Source of the DNA: Prorocentrum cordatum
Lineage: Eukaryota; Sar; Dinophyceae; Prorocentrales; Prorocentraceae
DNA: 64,000 nt
Assembly (NCBI GenBank): GCA_963575745.1
Contig: CAUYUJ010021678.1
Span: 71,448-135,447, forward strand
Reading direction: 5' to 3'
Below, in pieces: positions 51,481 through 61,082 of this stretch (position 1 is its first letter; the number at the start of each line of letters is the position of its first letter). Below the pieces are notes generated by a model. It had not been told where the DNA came from. It searched no databases and saw only the letters and a program-made list of their open reading frames with translations. The position numbers and the translations under genes were made by a program.

Positions 51481-52674
51481 TCAAGCTGAGGCTGTGGGGG
51501 CCCCGCTAGCCGCTGAGGCTCCTGGCTCGGCTGCGGGTGTGTCGGAGAGGCCTGCCTCGGCGGTCGGGGCCCCGCCCTCGGCGCTGGACTGCGCCGCGGC
51601 CGCCCCGCCAGCAGCAGCCGTCTTGGCGGCCCTCGCGGCAGAGAGCTTGGCGGCGCTGATCTGCTTGGCAGCCTGCTCGATGGAGGCCACTCCCTTCTCC
51701 GCGGTGCCGCCCGCGGAGCCGCCCAGAACCACTGCCTTGCCGCCGAGGACCGCGTCGCTCATCACGGCGTCGCCCTCGCCGATCTCGCTGAGGCGGTCGG
51801 GCGAGTGGGAGCCCTTCCGCTTGCGCAGTGACATCTTCACAGCGCGCACCTGCTGGAACTTATCCTTGATAGCCTTCGCCCTGCCCGCCAAGTCGGCCTT
51901 GGCTGCGTTGAGCGAGGACCCCAGCTGCTTCAACTCCTCACGCTCGGACGGAGAGAGGTCGCTCACGTTCGTGAAGACACCTGGGTCCCACGTGAGCTGG
52001 AAGATGTCCTCGCTGAGGTCCTGCTGCCGCTCGACCTCGGCGGCCTGGCGCGCCACCGCTGCTGCGGCGACACGCTTGGAGTGCTCCGCCTGCGCCAGCG
52101 CCACGGCCATCACGTTCTCCTTCTCACGCGCCGCTGCGAGCTGGTCCTCCAGCCTGATCACCGCGTCCACTGCGCCCTGGTGTTTCCTGGCCGCCTCCTT
52201 GTGGAGCCATGCCGCCTTGCGGAAAACCTCATCAGGCGGCTTGGCCTCCACGACAGGCGGGGGCGGCGCCACCAGCTTCCGCGCCAGCTCGATGGCAGCA
52301 GCCGCCTGGGGCTCCTGGCCCTCGGAGGCCGCCAGCTGCGTGAGGACGGAGGACAGGTCCGAGGTCCTGCTCCCGTCGCCCGTGGAGCTCGCGTCGCCGT
52401 CGGTGGGCCCCTGCCGACGCCATGGACACTGCGTGAGTGAGCCCGCGCGGCCCAGGCTGGCTGGGGCCACCGCGGAGGCCTGGCGCCGCGGGTGCCGACG
52501 GAACGGCTCGACGGCGTTCCCGCAGCTGCACTGCCAGAGCTCCTGACACCAGCTCTTGTTCCAGCGCCACGAGGAGCAGCCCGAGCAGCGCGTCCAGTCC
52601 TCCAGGAACGGCACCACGAGAGCTGCCCCAGCCGCGGGCCGCGGCGCAGCCGAGCGAGGACGGCGCGGGCCCAT
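51481..52674 (-). CDS. Retrotransposon 2 ORF1 (397 aa)
   Basis: Near the N-terminus a Cys cluster (C30, C33, C43, C49, C51; WTRCSGCSSWRWNKSWC, then CSCGN) looks like a zinc ribbon. Residues about 149-225 form a long charged helix, probably a coiled coil (FRKAAWLHKEAARKHQGAVD through RQAAEVERQQDLSEDIF). A basic stretch (MSLRKRKGSHSPDR) and an Ala/Gly-rich C-terminus follow. The predicted role is RNA binding and RNP assembly. It ends ...SGAPTASA at a TGA followed immediately by CGG, and the same frame continues open into the endonuclease. The first Met was chosen as start; GC-rich upstream sequence gives no better choice. Confidence 0.75.
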   Translation of the reverse strand: MGPRRPRSAAPRPAAGAALVVPFLEDWTRCSGCSSWRWNKSWCQELWQCSCGNAVEPFRRHPRRQASAVAPASLGRAGSLTQCPWRRQGPTDGDASSTGDGSRTSDLSSVLTQLAASEGQEPQAAAAIELARKLVAPPPPVVEAKPPDEVFRKAAWLHKEAARKHQGAVDAVIRLEDQLAAAREKENVMAVALAQAEHSKRVAAAAVARQAAEVERQQDLSEDIFQLTWDPGVFTNVSDLSPSEREELKQLGSSLNAAKADLAGRAKAIKDKFQQVRAVKMSLRKRKGSHSPDRLSEIGEGDAVMSDAVLGGKAVVLGGSAGGTAEKGVASIEQAAKQISAAKLSAARAAKTAAAGGAAAAQSSAEGGAPTAEAGLSDTPAAEPGASAASGAPTASA

Positions 52675-52814
52675 CCCGAAGTTTGGCTCCGACTTGGTCG
52701 GGGCTGGTCGCGACGCCCTGGGCGTGGCGACAGCAGCCCGTAGTCAAGAACACCGCGAAGAGGTGCGGAGCCTGGCCCAAGGGCGCCCGTGGGCGCGATT
52801 GTGCCAAAACGGTT

Positions 52815-52890
52815 CTTGAGGAGGAGGAGGAGGAGGAGGAGGAGGAGTAGGAGGGAGGAGGGGAGGAGGAGGAGTAGGAGGAGGAGGACG
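52815..52890. repeat. (GGA)n tract upstream of retrotransposon 2
   Basis: Interrupted GGA repeat about 140 bp upstream of the ORF1 start. It may mark the 5' edge of the element. Confidence 0.93.
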
Positions 52891-53107
52891 GGCCGCCTAA
52901 GCCCTTCGGAGAAAGCCTCCAGGCCCAGAAGGACCCGAAGTGGTCTGGGCCTCTTCCTCCCGACCCCGGCGTCCGTGACGGCGGGCGGCTGCCGCTCCAC
53001 CGAGTGGATCGACGCCCGCGCCCGCGCGTAGGCGCTCCACGGGCCGCGCGGTCGGCTGGAGCCCCCGGGGGCCCGGGGCGGCCGCGGGGATCGGGCCGCG
53101 GGAGCCG
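52891..53107. other. No gene seen
   Basis: GC-rich sequence between two simple repeats; open frames are not supported. Confidence 0.45.
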
Positions 53108-53500
53108 GCGTCCTCCTCGGGGCGTCCTCCTCCTCCTTCCTGTGTCCTCCTCCTCCTCCTTCCTCCTCCTCCGCGCTCCCTCCTCCTCCTCCGTCCTCCA
53201 TCCTCCTCTCCTCTCCTCCTCCTCCTCCTCTCTCCTCCTCCTCCTCCTCCTACTCCTCCTCCTCCTCCTCCTCCTCCTCCCCGCCTCCTCCTCCTCCTCC
53301 TCTCCTCCGCCTCCTCCTCCTCCTCCTCCTCCTCCTCCTCCTCCTCCTCCTCCTCTGCCTCCTGCCTCCTCCCCTCCTCCTCCTCCTCCTTCCTCCTCCT
53401 CCTCCTCCTCCTCCTCCTCCTCCTCCTCCTCCTCCTCCTCCTCCTCCTCCTCCTCCCCCCTCCCCTCTCCTCCCCCCTCCTCTCTCCTCCTCCTCGGGCC
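53108..53500. repeat. (CCT)n polypyrimidine tract
   Basis: About 390 bp of interrupted CCT repeat. Confidence 0.97.
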
Positions 53501-53794
53501 CGCGGGCTGCCAGGCGAGGCGAGGTGAGGCGAGCGCGCGAGTTCGGTGCGGCGGGACCGGCCCTCACGTGGCGGCGCGGGGGGGCAGGAGCCCTCGGGAG
53601 ACGCGTTATGCGGGCAGGAGTCGGAGCCGGAGCCGGAGTAGGAGGCCCGAAGGCCCAGAGGTGCGACGCTCCGAGCAGAACTGGGGCAGGCGGTGTTTGG
53701 CCGCTTTCGGGCCTCGGGGGCGAAGAACCCGCCCCAGGGAAGCGGTCTGGACCTCCGGGGCCCGTGCATCGAGAAGAATTGGAGCAGCCGGATG

Positions 53795-53960
53795 TCTGGG
53801 GATGGGGTCCGAGTAATCAGATGGGGTCGGAGGATCACGCCGACGTCGCCGATGCGTCGGCGATGCATCGGCGATGCATCGGCGATGCATCGGCGATGCA
53901 TCGGCGATGCACTGGCGACGTCGGCGACGCATCGGCGACGTCGGCGTGAATAAAATCGGG
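53795..53960. repeat. GCATCGGCGAT 12-bp palindromic minisatellite
   Basis: GATGCATCGGC units repeat about nine times at 53842-53945, flanked by GGATGGGGTCCGAGTA and GGAGGATC. The same flank and unit occur at 63265-63470. Confidence 0.9.
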
Positions 53961-54672
53961 CTCCGCATCGAGCCGCATCGCTAATGCGTCAGCAGTGCGG
54001 CGCGATCAACGTCCTCGCCCCCATCCTGCGCCCCTTCCCTCCCAGACCGCTCGCGTTGTGAAAAAATCACGACGAGAAGACGTTCGCTAATTTCGGGCTC
54101 CGGGGGCCCTTCCTGAGCCTCGGAAGCGGGGATCACATCCGGAAAGATTCACGACGTCGCGATCTGGGTCCCTCCCAGACACGCGGCCGAAAAAAAATCG
54201 AGACAGAGGATTTTCATTCGTGGGGCGCGAAATCAGAGGGCGATCAATGGGGGGGCAGAAAGGTGCTCTCTTCGGGCCCTGAGTGAAGGCCCCCTTTGGG
54301 GCACTAAAGGGCCTCTTTTGGGGCCCAGCCCTCGCTGCCCCACTCATTGATCGCCCCCCCATTACGCGGCCTCCAATTCGGCCTTTCGGGGCCTTGACTG
54401 GGCCTCGGGGCCGTCAAAACATGACTTGGGATGAAAGACCTATCACGGGGAACTGGTCGAGAGGTCGGGGGCCCGTGTCTCGAAACAAAAACCGAGACAC
54501 GGGTTGTCTGGGCTCCCTGGAGGTCCCGATCCCCTTCCCAGGGCCGGTTTGGGACCCAGTATACGGGCCCTCGGCTGCCGAACAGAGTCAAACCTCCGTC
54601 CTGATCTTGTTCAAGACGCTGCATGTCTAGGAAGCGAATTCCTGGCGTCGCATTTGCTTCACAACGGGCGAC
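53961..54672. repeat. Hairpin (54239-54357) and dispersed-repeat copy; no gene
   Basis: GGGCGATCAATGGGGGGGCA at 54239 pairs with TGCCCCACTCATTGATCGCC ending near 54355. At 54375-54480 there is a copy of the GTCAAA...GGGGAACTGGTC dispersed repeat. No coding sequence is recognised. Confidence 0.65.
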
Positions 54673-54750
54673 TTGAGGAGGAGGAGGAGGAGGAGGAGGA
54701 GGAGGAGGAGGAGGAGGAGGAGGAGGAGGAGGGAGGAGGGAGGAGGAGGG
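54673..54750. repeat. (GGA)n tract
   Basis: About 75 bp of GGA repeat. Confidence 0.97.
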
Positions 54751-55009
54751 GTCTAAAACACTCGAAGGCATTCGTTTTTGAGGCCAGAGCCCTGCGCGCC
54801 GCCTCGCTCCGGGCAACCGTGCCGCGCGTTGGGCCCTGGAGCCATCGCAGATCGGCCCAGCTCGAGAGGTGCCGCGCCGAGAAGACTGGGACTACAGTCG
54901 GGACGTTGACCTAAGGAACCCTAAATCAGGAACGAGGCCCCTTTTTCCCATCAGTTAAAGTTCGATTTCCCATCGAAAACCTAAGGAACACCTAAGGCAA
55001 GTTGTGAAA

Positions 55010-55310
55010 CCATCAAGGAACACGGAGCCCCTCCCCAACGAAAAGGGTTCCTTCTTCAGCACCCCGACTGTAGGGCTGTGGCCGCGAATTTCCGCGATGC
55101 TGCAGTCATTCGCTACGTCGGACCTCAGAGTTCGCAGCACAGTCGTCGTGCTACCATGAGGAGCGCATGATGAGGAGCGCGGGAGCGTGTCTGGCCAAGG
55201 CGGGCCCAGGCCACAAACCGGTCCCACGACATGAGATCGAAGGGCCCGAAAAAACCGAGCCCCTCCTGAGCCCAGAGCGGTCTTTTCGGCGCCCTGACTG
55301 TAGCAGATTT
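55010..55310. repeat. Two copies of a ~60-bp element upstream of a gene
   Basis: GGAGCCCCTCCCC...GGGTTCCTTCTTCAGC...CCGACTGTA at about 55015-55073 and CGAGCCCCTCCTGAGCCC...TCTTTTCGGC...CCTGACTGTA at about 55255-55305 share ends and spacing. A third copy lies at about 58935-58983. They could be promoter or UTR elements or a short dispersed repeat. Confidence 0.55.
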
Positions 55311-55336
55311 CGCCCGCACCCCTCTTCCAAATCCCC

Positions 55337-55378
55337 TCCTCCTCCTCCTCCTCCTCCTCCTCCTCCTCCTCCTCCTCC
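55337..55378. repeat. (CCT)n tract
   Basis: Short perfect CCT repeat just upstream of the gene at 55455. Confidence 0.97.
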
Positions 55379-55454
55379 AAATTGGCATTTCGCTCGAGCG
55401 TTTGCTTTGGTGGCCAACTATCTCTGGGGCATTTGCAGTTTCCCGCCGCCGCCT

Positions 55455-56285
55455 ATGGCTGCCGTGGCGCGCCTGGACTGGATCTCCGAGCAGGTCAGCG
55501 CCGGCCGGCCTGTCTTCGTCTCCTTCTCGTTCAACGCCGCCACCGCTCGCGAGAAAGTGAAGTTCTCGCTGCCACGCGGACCCGCTGCGCCGGGGGTTCC
55601 ACGCTTCGCTGTTCTCGGTGCTCTTGCTGGGCTTGCCTCTGCTGTGCCGCACTGCGTGGTCACCGACAAGGGCCACGACTCCCACACCACCAACTGTACC
55701 ATCGTCGAGTTCTGGCTGCGGCCGGCTCCAGCTGGTGCAGTCAAGGAGTGCTCGCCGTCCGAGGTGTCGGACACGGCTGCTGTCTCAGGCGATGGCGGCG
55801 GGGCAGGCGATGCAGCAGCGCAGGCCATCCTCTTCACGGGCAAGGGCGAGGACGAGGGCGGGGAGGGCGTGGACACGCGCATGCACGATGTTTCTGTGAT
55901 TGGCATTGGCGGTCGGGGGGAGGAGGCGGCGGCGGCGGCGATTAAACCCCTTGGTCGCGTCGTTCTCGACGGCGTCACTGGGGGCCGAGAGGCGGCGGGC
56001 ACGAACGGCATTTTCGTGGAGCAGGAGATCCTGTACAGCGGGCGGCGGCTCTGGCGGCAGGAGGTCGACGAGGACTTGTGGATCATGTATCTTGCTGGCC
56101 GGTGGTGGATCACGGATACTGCCCTCAAGGATGCTGCGGCGGCCTTCGGTTGGGTTCGGTCTGAGCCGACTACGCTGGACCTAACATTTGTCGCGAGGTG
56201 GGAGGTTTACAATGAGAAGCGGATGTGGGTCGTCCTGGACTCCATCGTCGTTCGTGCTCTGCATGGTGCTGGGCATCCTGGTTAA
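55455..56285 (+). CDS. Hypothetical protein, 276 aa, likely continuing into a membrane segment
   Basis: The ATG at 55455 begins MAAVARLDWISEQVSAGRPV, with strong G/C third positions throughout. A Gly/Ala/Asp-rich middle is followed by a compact aromatic region (EILYSGRRLWRQEVDEDLWI, then MYLAGRWWITDTALKDAAAA) that resembles a small beta-rich module found in unrelated protist proteins; I cannot name it. The frame stops at 56285. The overlapping frame then carries SFVLCMVLGILVNPFRARSV and GFFLGFGAMLYFVNVKAGL, clearly membrane-like. A short intron or a one- or two-base indel near 56220-56250 probably joins them. The earlier Met at 55167 would add a poly-Pro stretch from the CCT repeat and is unlikely. 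Confidence 0.55.
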   Translation: MAAVARLDWISEQVSAGRPVFVSFSFNAATAREKVKFSLPRGPAAPGVPRFAVLGALAGLASAVPHCVVTDKGHDSHTTNCTIVEFWLRPAPAGAVKECSPSEVSDTAAVSGDGGGAGDAAAQAILFTGKGEDEGGEGVDTRMHDVSVIGIGGRGEEAAAAAIKPLGRVVLDGVTGGREAAGTNGIFVEQEILYSGRRLWRQEVDEDLWIMYLAGRWWITDTALKDAAAAFGWVRSEPTTLDLTFVARWEVYNEKRMWVVLDSIVVRALHGAGHPG

Positions 56286-56410
56286 CCCGTTCCGCGCGCG
56301 GTCCGTGGGCTTTTTCCTCGGCTTCGGCGCCATGCTGTACTTTGTCAACGTGAAGGCGGGCCTGCGCGACGCGCGCGACGGCGCGCCGCGCGAGGGCCCC
56401 CGCGGCTTGG
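56240..56410 (+). CDS. Membrane-segment continuation of the preceding gene (other frame)
   Basis: The frame reads SSFVLCMVLGILVNPF, then RARSVGFFLGFGAMLYFVNV, then KAGLRDARDGAPREG, giving two hydrophobic stretches separated by Arg, with high G/C third positions. It then enters the CCT tract, where the true end cannot be placed. Confidence 0.45.
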
Positions 56411-56427
56411 GAGACCTGCGCCGTCAT

Positions 56428-56615
56428 CCTCCCTCCTCCTCCTCCTCCTCCTCCTCCTCCTCCTCCTCCTCCTCCTCCTCCCTCCTCCTCCTCCTCCTTC
56501 TCCTTCGCCCTCCTCCTCCTGCTCCTCCTCCCTCCTCCCCCTCCTCCTCCCCCTCCTCCTCCTCCTCCCCCTCCTCCTCCTCCTCCTCCTCCTCCTCCTC
56601 CTCCTCCTCCTCCGC
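56428..56615. repeat. (CCT)n polypyrimidine tract
   Basis: About 185 bp of interrupted CCT repeat. Confidence 0.97.
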
Positions 56616-57627
56616 CGTTCGTCCGACCGAGACGCCGAAGGCGCACGGCGAACTCGAGGAGGCCGTCCGCCTTTCTCGGCCTCTGGGGCCGTCTTCTCGG
56701 CCCCCGGGATGGTCAAACGCACGGATCCGGGGTGAACTGCAGCGCCGGAGGGATCCCCAGGAGGGGGCCTGCATGGGGACAGAGTTTAAGCCTTGCCATC
56801 GCTCGGACGTCCAGTCCCCCTGCATTTTGTCGGCTTCGCGCGCATGACCTCCGCAGGATGATCCGAGATGCTCCGCGATGGCCCTCGCCGAAAAAATGCA
56901 CACGCCCGAGCGATGCCGAGGAGCGGGTTTGCCTTATCCCCCCACTCCTGACCGAAATCCTGGCCGTCATTTGGCCGGTTCCGTCGCCGCTTTTTGCGGG
57001 TTCCAGCTCCGGCTCCACTTCCGGAGCCGCTTTTTCGTCGTTTCCGGTTGCCGTTTCTGTTGCCCTTTTTCATCTCCAAGGGACGCTGCTTGGGCAACGA
57101 GGACAAAAAAACGCCCTGCCGCTCCCGGGGGCCACGGAGATCCTGGCAGCCTTGGGCTCCCGCTCCCGGAGTGTGGGCGCGCCGGCTCGGGGCGCCGCGC
57201 GCGGCGGGCCGCGCCGTGGGACGGCCTGCGCGCGGGCGGCCTCGAGGCACCGCGCGGATCGCCGATCTCCGGCGCTACGGGTGTTTGGTCAATCCTGGCG
57301 GCGTGCCTCGATTTTCGGAGCCTGTTCTTCGAGATTCGGGTAGGCTTACGTGCATGGCGTTCGCCCCTCCCTCCCCTGCCCCTCGCCCCTCCTCAAGCGA
57401 ACGCCAGCGTGCAAGTGCCTCCTGTCGACTTGCGTGATCTCCGCACGTGCACGTCGTGTGTCTGCGGCTTGGTTCAATAGTTCGGCCCCCACCCCCGTCC
57501 ATGCAAGCAACATTGCCGGAGTCAAAAAAACAAGCTCTCGCCCATCGGGGGCAGTCTTCGGACCCCTTGCCAGAAGACCGCCCCTCGGGAAAGCGGCTGG
57601 GACCTCCTTTGAAGAAGAAGAGACGCC
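56616..57627. other. No gene seen
   Basis: GC-rich sequence with (TTCCGG)-like words at about 57000-57060. Open frames on both strands overlap without domain or splice support. Confidence 0.45.
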
Positions 57628-57772
57628 ATGAACATAAACTTGTGGCGCTCCGCGCGGATTCCTTGGATCTGCGCTGGCCCCCCCTCCCGGGCGCGCGGAG
57701 CGCGCCAGGGGCGGCGCCGGAGGCGCCGCCAGGGGGCCTGGAGCGCCAAAAGTTTATGTTTATGGCGTTTTG
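57628..57772. repeat. Hairpin repeat, family B
   Basis: Arms around AACATAAACTTGTGGCGCTCC and its inverted partner (GGAGCGCCAAAAGTTTATGT) enclose a GC-rich palindromic centre. The inner CCGCGCGGATTCCTTGGATC matches copies at 36857 and about 60080 (inverted). Confidence 0.85.
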
Positions 57773-58079
57773 GTTTTTGGTTTTGGACTCCGCCTAGGAT
57801 CATCCGAAGACGCCCTTAGGACGCAATGTTTATGGCGTTGCTTCTTCTTCTTCGGCTCCTTGGATGGCCGCCTCCCGATTTGCAGCAGGCCGTGAGAAGT
57901 CGGCCGACTCTCCGAGCCGCCGCTGGCGCTCCACCCGGAACACGCCCGCGCTGGGCCCCGCCGCGTCGGCGCGGCGCGAGCCTCTGCGGCACACCGCTCC
58001 CAGGGCTCCTGCCTTCGCGCTATTCGCGCTGGGCGAGGAGCGCGAAGAGCCTCGCGCTGTCGCGCCGCCCCCCCCCAGG

Positions 58080-58310
58080 GGAGAAGAGGAGGAAGAGGAG
58101 GAGGAGGAGGAGGAGGAGGACGACGACGAGGAGGAGGAAGAGACGAGGAGGAGGAAGGAAGGAGGAGGAGGGAGGCGGAGGAAGGAGGAGGAAGGAGGAG
58201 GAGGAGGAGGAGAAGAGGGAGGAGGAGGAGGAGGAGGAGGAGGAGGAGGAGGAGGAGGAGGAGAAGGAGGAGGAGGAGGACGAGGAGGAGGAGGACGAGG
58301 AGGCATCGGG
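58080..58310. repeat. (GGA)n tract
   Basis: About 230 bp of interrupted GGA repeat. Confidence 0.97.
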
Positions 58311-58965
58311 GCCGGGCCGCGGAGCGCGAAGACCTTCGCGCCCCCGGTCGGGCGCCCCTGTCGCTCGGCTCCCGGGTTTCCAGCGCATCGGCGCGGCGCG
58401 GGCCCTGCGGCACCTCGCTGGCGCTCGAGCTGCCCTTCGCCACCCGACGTCGTGGATCGCTGCGGGGCGCCCTGGTTCGGGCCGCGGCTGGCCCTGCGAA
58501 CCTGCAGCGCCCGCGGGGCGGCGTCGCCCCCCCGCCCCCCCCCCGCCAGCGCGGCGCGACCTGCCGTGCCGTGCTCGGCAACTGGGGAGCCTGGCTGGGC
58601 GTTCCTGGGCTTCGCTGCCCCGATGCGCAACGCGCAACACGTAAGCAGCGTGGTGACACGGAGCTCGCTCGACACGTGGACTGAAAGAGTAGGTCTGACG
58701 CGATGCGTGTACAACAGCGTGGACCACCTCGATCCGATCCAACACCCAGTGTGTTAGCACGGACATGTTGAATATGGCACGTGTTGTGCTTCAGCACGGG
58801 CGTACCAGGGCAGCTACAGTTGGGCTGCTGAAAGAAGGAACGCTAAATAAGGAACAAAGCCCTTTGGCCCTGTAAGCGCCTCCGTGCCCCAGGAGGGCAA
58901 GAGGAACAGCACTGGAGGAACATAAGGATCATCGAGCCCCTTCCGAACCCAAACTGTTCCTCATT
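58311..58965. other. No gene seen; third copy of the ~60-bp element at 58935-58983
   Basis: A GC-rich part is followed by an A-rich stretch with GGAAC words and the element described at 55010-55310. Confidence 0.5.
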
Positions 58966-59109
58966 TCAGCGTCTTGGCTGTAAATTCCCCAGGCCCTCCC
59001 CGCGGCCCCTCTGGGGGCCAGCCGACCGCGCCGATAACTTCCCGTTCTCTATGCGCCACACCTTCTCGACCACGAACTTGTTGTGCTTGACCCACTTCCC
59101 ATCGTTCCC
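58966..59109 (-). CDS. Candidate downstream exon of the membrane-protein gene
   Basis: After a GCAAG acceptor at 59110 the minus strand reads GNDGKWVKHNKFVVEKVWRI, then ENGKLSARSAGPQRG, to a stop at 58966. Its composition is typical of protein and it follows the next gene segment in the same direction. Linking it to that gene is inference. Confidence 0.45.
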   Translation of the reverse strand, partial: GNDGKWVKHNKFVVEKVWRIENGKLSARSAGPQRGRGEGLGNLQPRR

Positions 59110-59262
59110 CTTGCGGGAGGGCGCTGTACCGTGCGCCGACGCTCGGGTTGGGTGTGGCAAGCCCGTGGGCCTTGGACTGGTGTATGATCTGCCCTGGCCG
59201 TTGCCCTGACCAGAGGGGGCCGATCATGCGCCAGGCCTGGGCCCACGCTGAGCCCGGCCAGG

Positions 59263-59950
59263 TCAGGCGTCGGTTTGCGGCAGGCGCCACCCAGCCTTGC
59301 CCATTCGATCTGCGTCAGACCTGCAGTCGAACAACGCCTGCACATGAGCGCCACACTCATCAGTGACGTCAACCTTCCAATGATATTTGTCTCTGAATCG
59401 GTAGCGCCACCTCCGCCACCAGTGTGTCAAAGTCCCGCATGGCGCAAGCTGAGATGATAGCGGGTGCAGGTTCCAATATTTCGGCGGTGTCGGTTTGCGT
59501 CGCATCCCTGCCCTGTAAGAACACAGGACGACACTGAGCGACACCAGCAAAAAGAGAACGAGCACACCGTAGATCATCCAGCGAGCATCCACGAGCTCTG
59601 TGACCACCTCGCAGCAGGAGTCGGTCGACAGCTTCGCGGGGGTGTGGCCGCTGTCCTGCATGCGCCTGACGCACGCCTGCTGCCCGGTGCAGATGAGGAA
59701 GTACCGGACCCACGAGGTCCACCAGGTGAAGCGACGATCTCCGTTGGACCTCAGCGAAGCGAAGGCCTTGCAGCTTTGCCCGACATCGACCTTGAGGTCG
59801 CAGCTGGTCCCGTTGGCCGCCAGCGGCTGTGCGACGCTCGCGCGGGCGCTCTCCTGCAAGGCCGGGGGGCAGGCGGAGCAGCAGGAGACGAACGGGCACG
59901 AGCACGAGGGCAACGACGGCGAGGGTCGGGCCTGGAGCTGGCCACCTCTA
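59263..59950 (-). CDS. Cys-rich membrane protein with extracellular loop (216 aa open frame), unknown
   Basis: The minus strand carries a Cys-rich region (C38, C48, C75, C81, C100, C101; positions in the 216-residue open frame that starts at the TTG at 59913). A clear membrane span follows (residues 113-132, MIYGVLVLFLLVSLSVVLCS), then a basic cytosolic tail (RRWRYRFRDKYHWKVDVTDE). Upstream, in the neighbouring frame, TLAVVALVLVPVRLLLL looks like a first membrane span or signal. A one-base indel or short intron near 59890 would join it to FVSCCSACPPALQESA. The layout is two spans around a disulfide-rich loop. The C-terminal end at 59263 may be intron sequence: GATGG followed by GCAAG offers a GC-type donor. 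No family is recognised. Confidence 0.55.
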
Positions 59951-60029
59951 CACGAAAAGGCTCGCCTTCACGACGGCCACGAGGTGGCACCCAGTCCCCG
60001 AAGCAAGGAGGGGTTGTTGGAACAAGAAA

Positions 60030-60095
60030 CATCATCCGCGCTGGAGGCCTCGCCAGGGGGGTCCAACGCCGATCCAAGAGGTCCGCGCGGAGGTC
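60030..60095. repeat. Hairpin family B, inverted half copy
   Basis: The reverse complement reads TCCGCGCGGACCTCTTGGAT, then CGGCGTTGGACCCCCC, matching the cores at 36857 and 57650. Confidence 0.7.
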
Positions 60096-60159
60096 AGAGT
60101 ACGTAGCAGCCCGCACTGGCGGGTAAGAGCGAGGGCGAGGGGCGGCGGCCATATTTTGC

Positions 60160-60400
60160 TTTCATGTGTCGGCCCTATGTTTTGCCCTCAAGTATTGCCC
60201 CAAAGCTACTGCCCCCGTGCATTGTCCCTGAATGTTGCCCCCGTGCACTGTCCCCAAATCCTGCCGCCACGAATGGCTCTCAACTTTCGCCCCAGTGCGC
60301 TGACACCCCACGTAGTGCCTCCGCGTGCTGCCCCCATGCATGCCCCCCCATGCATGACCCGCAAGTGCCGCCCCGAGCGACCGAGAAGTTATCCATCCAG
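60160..60400. repeat. Degenerate ~13-16 bp minisatellite (TGCCCCCATGCA)
   Basis: TGCCCCCGTGCA-like words recur about every 13-16 bp (CTGCCCCCGTGCATTG, TTGCCCCCGTGCACTG, CTGCCCCCATGCATG). No gene is seen. Confidence 0.65.
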
Positions 60401-60639
60401 CCGCGCGCGCGCGCAGGGATGACATAAGACCGCTCGGGCGGGGAATTTGTTAATGTGTATACTGTTTTCTCCTCCAAGTTTTGAGGGGGCGATTTTTTCT
60501 GCAGCGCGGCCACCATCCTGCCAGGGGGCTTCCATGCGGGACCCTCTTAGCGCGCTCACCACATCCTAAGCGGGCTTCTGATTTTTTCTTGACACCCTGC
60601 GCAGGAGCACCCCACCCCCACAAACTCCTACACGCACCC

Positions 60640-60724
60640 GCAACCTCCTCCTCCTCCTCCTCCTCCTCCTCATCATCATCATCATCATCATCAGCATCAT
60701 TATCATCATCAACATCAGCATCAG

Positions 60725-60800
<76 letters not shown>

Positions 60801-60919
60801 GTTATCATCGTCATCATCATCATCATCAGCAGCAGCATCCTCATCGTCGTCATCATCAATACCACCACCATCATCACCATCACCAACACCATCACCATCA
60901 TCATCATCATCATCATCAG

Positions 60920-60950
<31 letters not shown>

Positions 60951-61038
60951 GTCAGCATCATCATCAACAGCATCATCTTCATCACCATAGTCATCGTCAT
61001 CGTCATCGTCATCACCATCACCATCACCATAGTCGTAC

Positions 61039-61082
<44 letters not shown>

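Larger units (their letters stand above)
45074..52674 (-). mobile_element. Non-LTR (LINE-like) retrotransposon 2 with RNase H
   Basis: The minus-strand element runs ORF1 (zinc ribbon and coiled coil), APE endonuclease, reverse transcriptase, CCHC knuckle, RNase H and a repeat-bearing C-terminal tail, about 7.6 kb. ORF1 and the endonuclease ORF share one frame and are separated by a single TGA. Further downstream the frame changes at about 50150, 48850, 47810 and 45985; three of these coincide with G/C runs of 9-13 bases. All catalytic residues of APE, RT and RNase H that can be located are intact, so the element is young or the breaks are sequencing errors. No target-site duplication or poly-A tail is visible. 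Confidence 0.9.
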
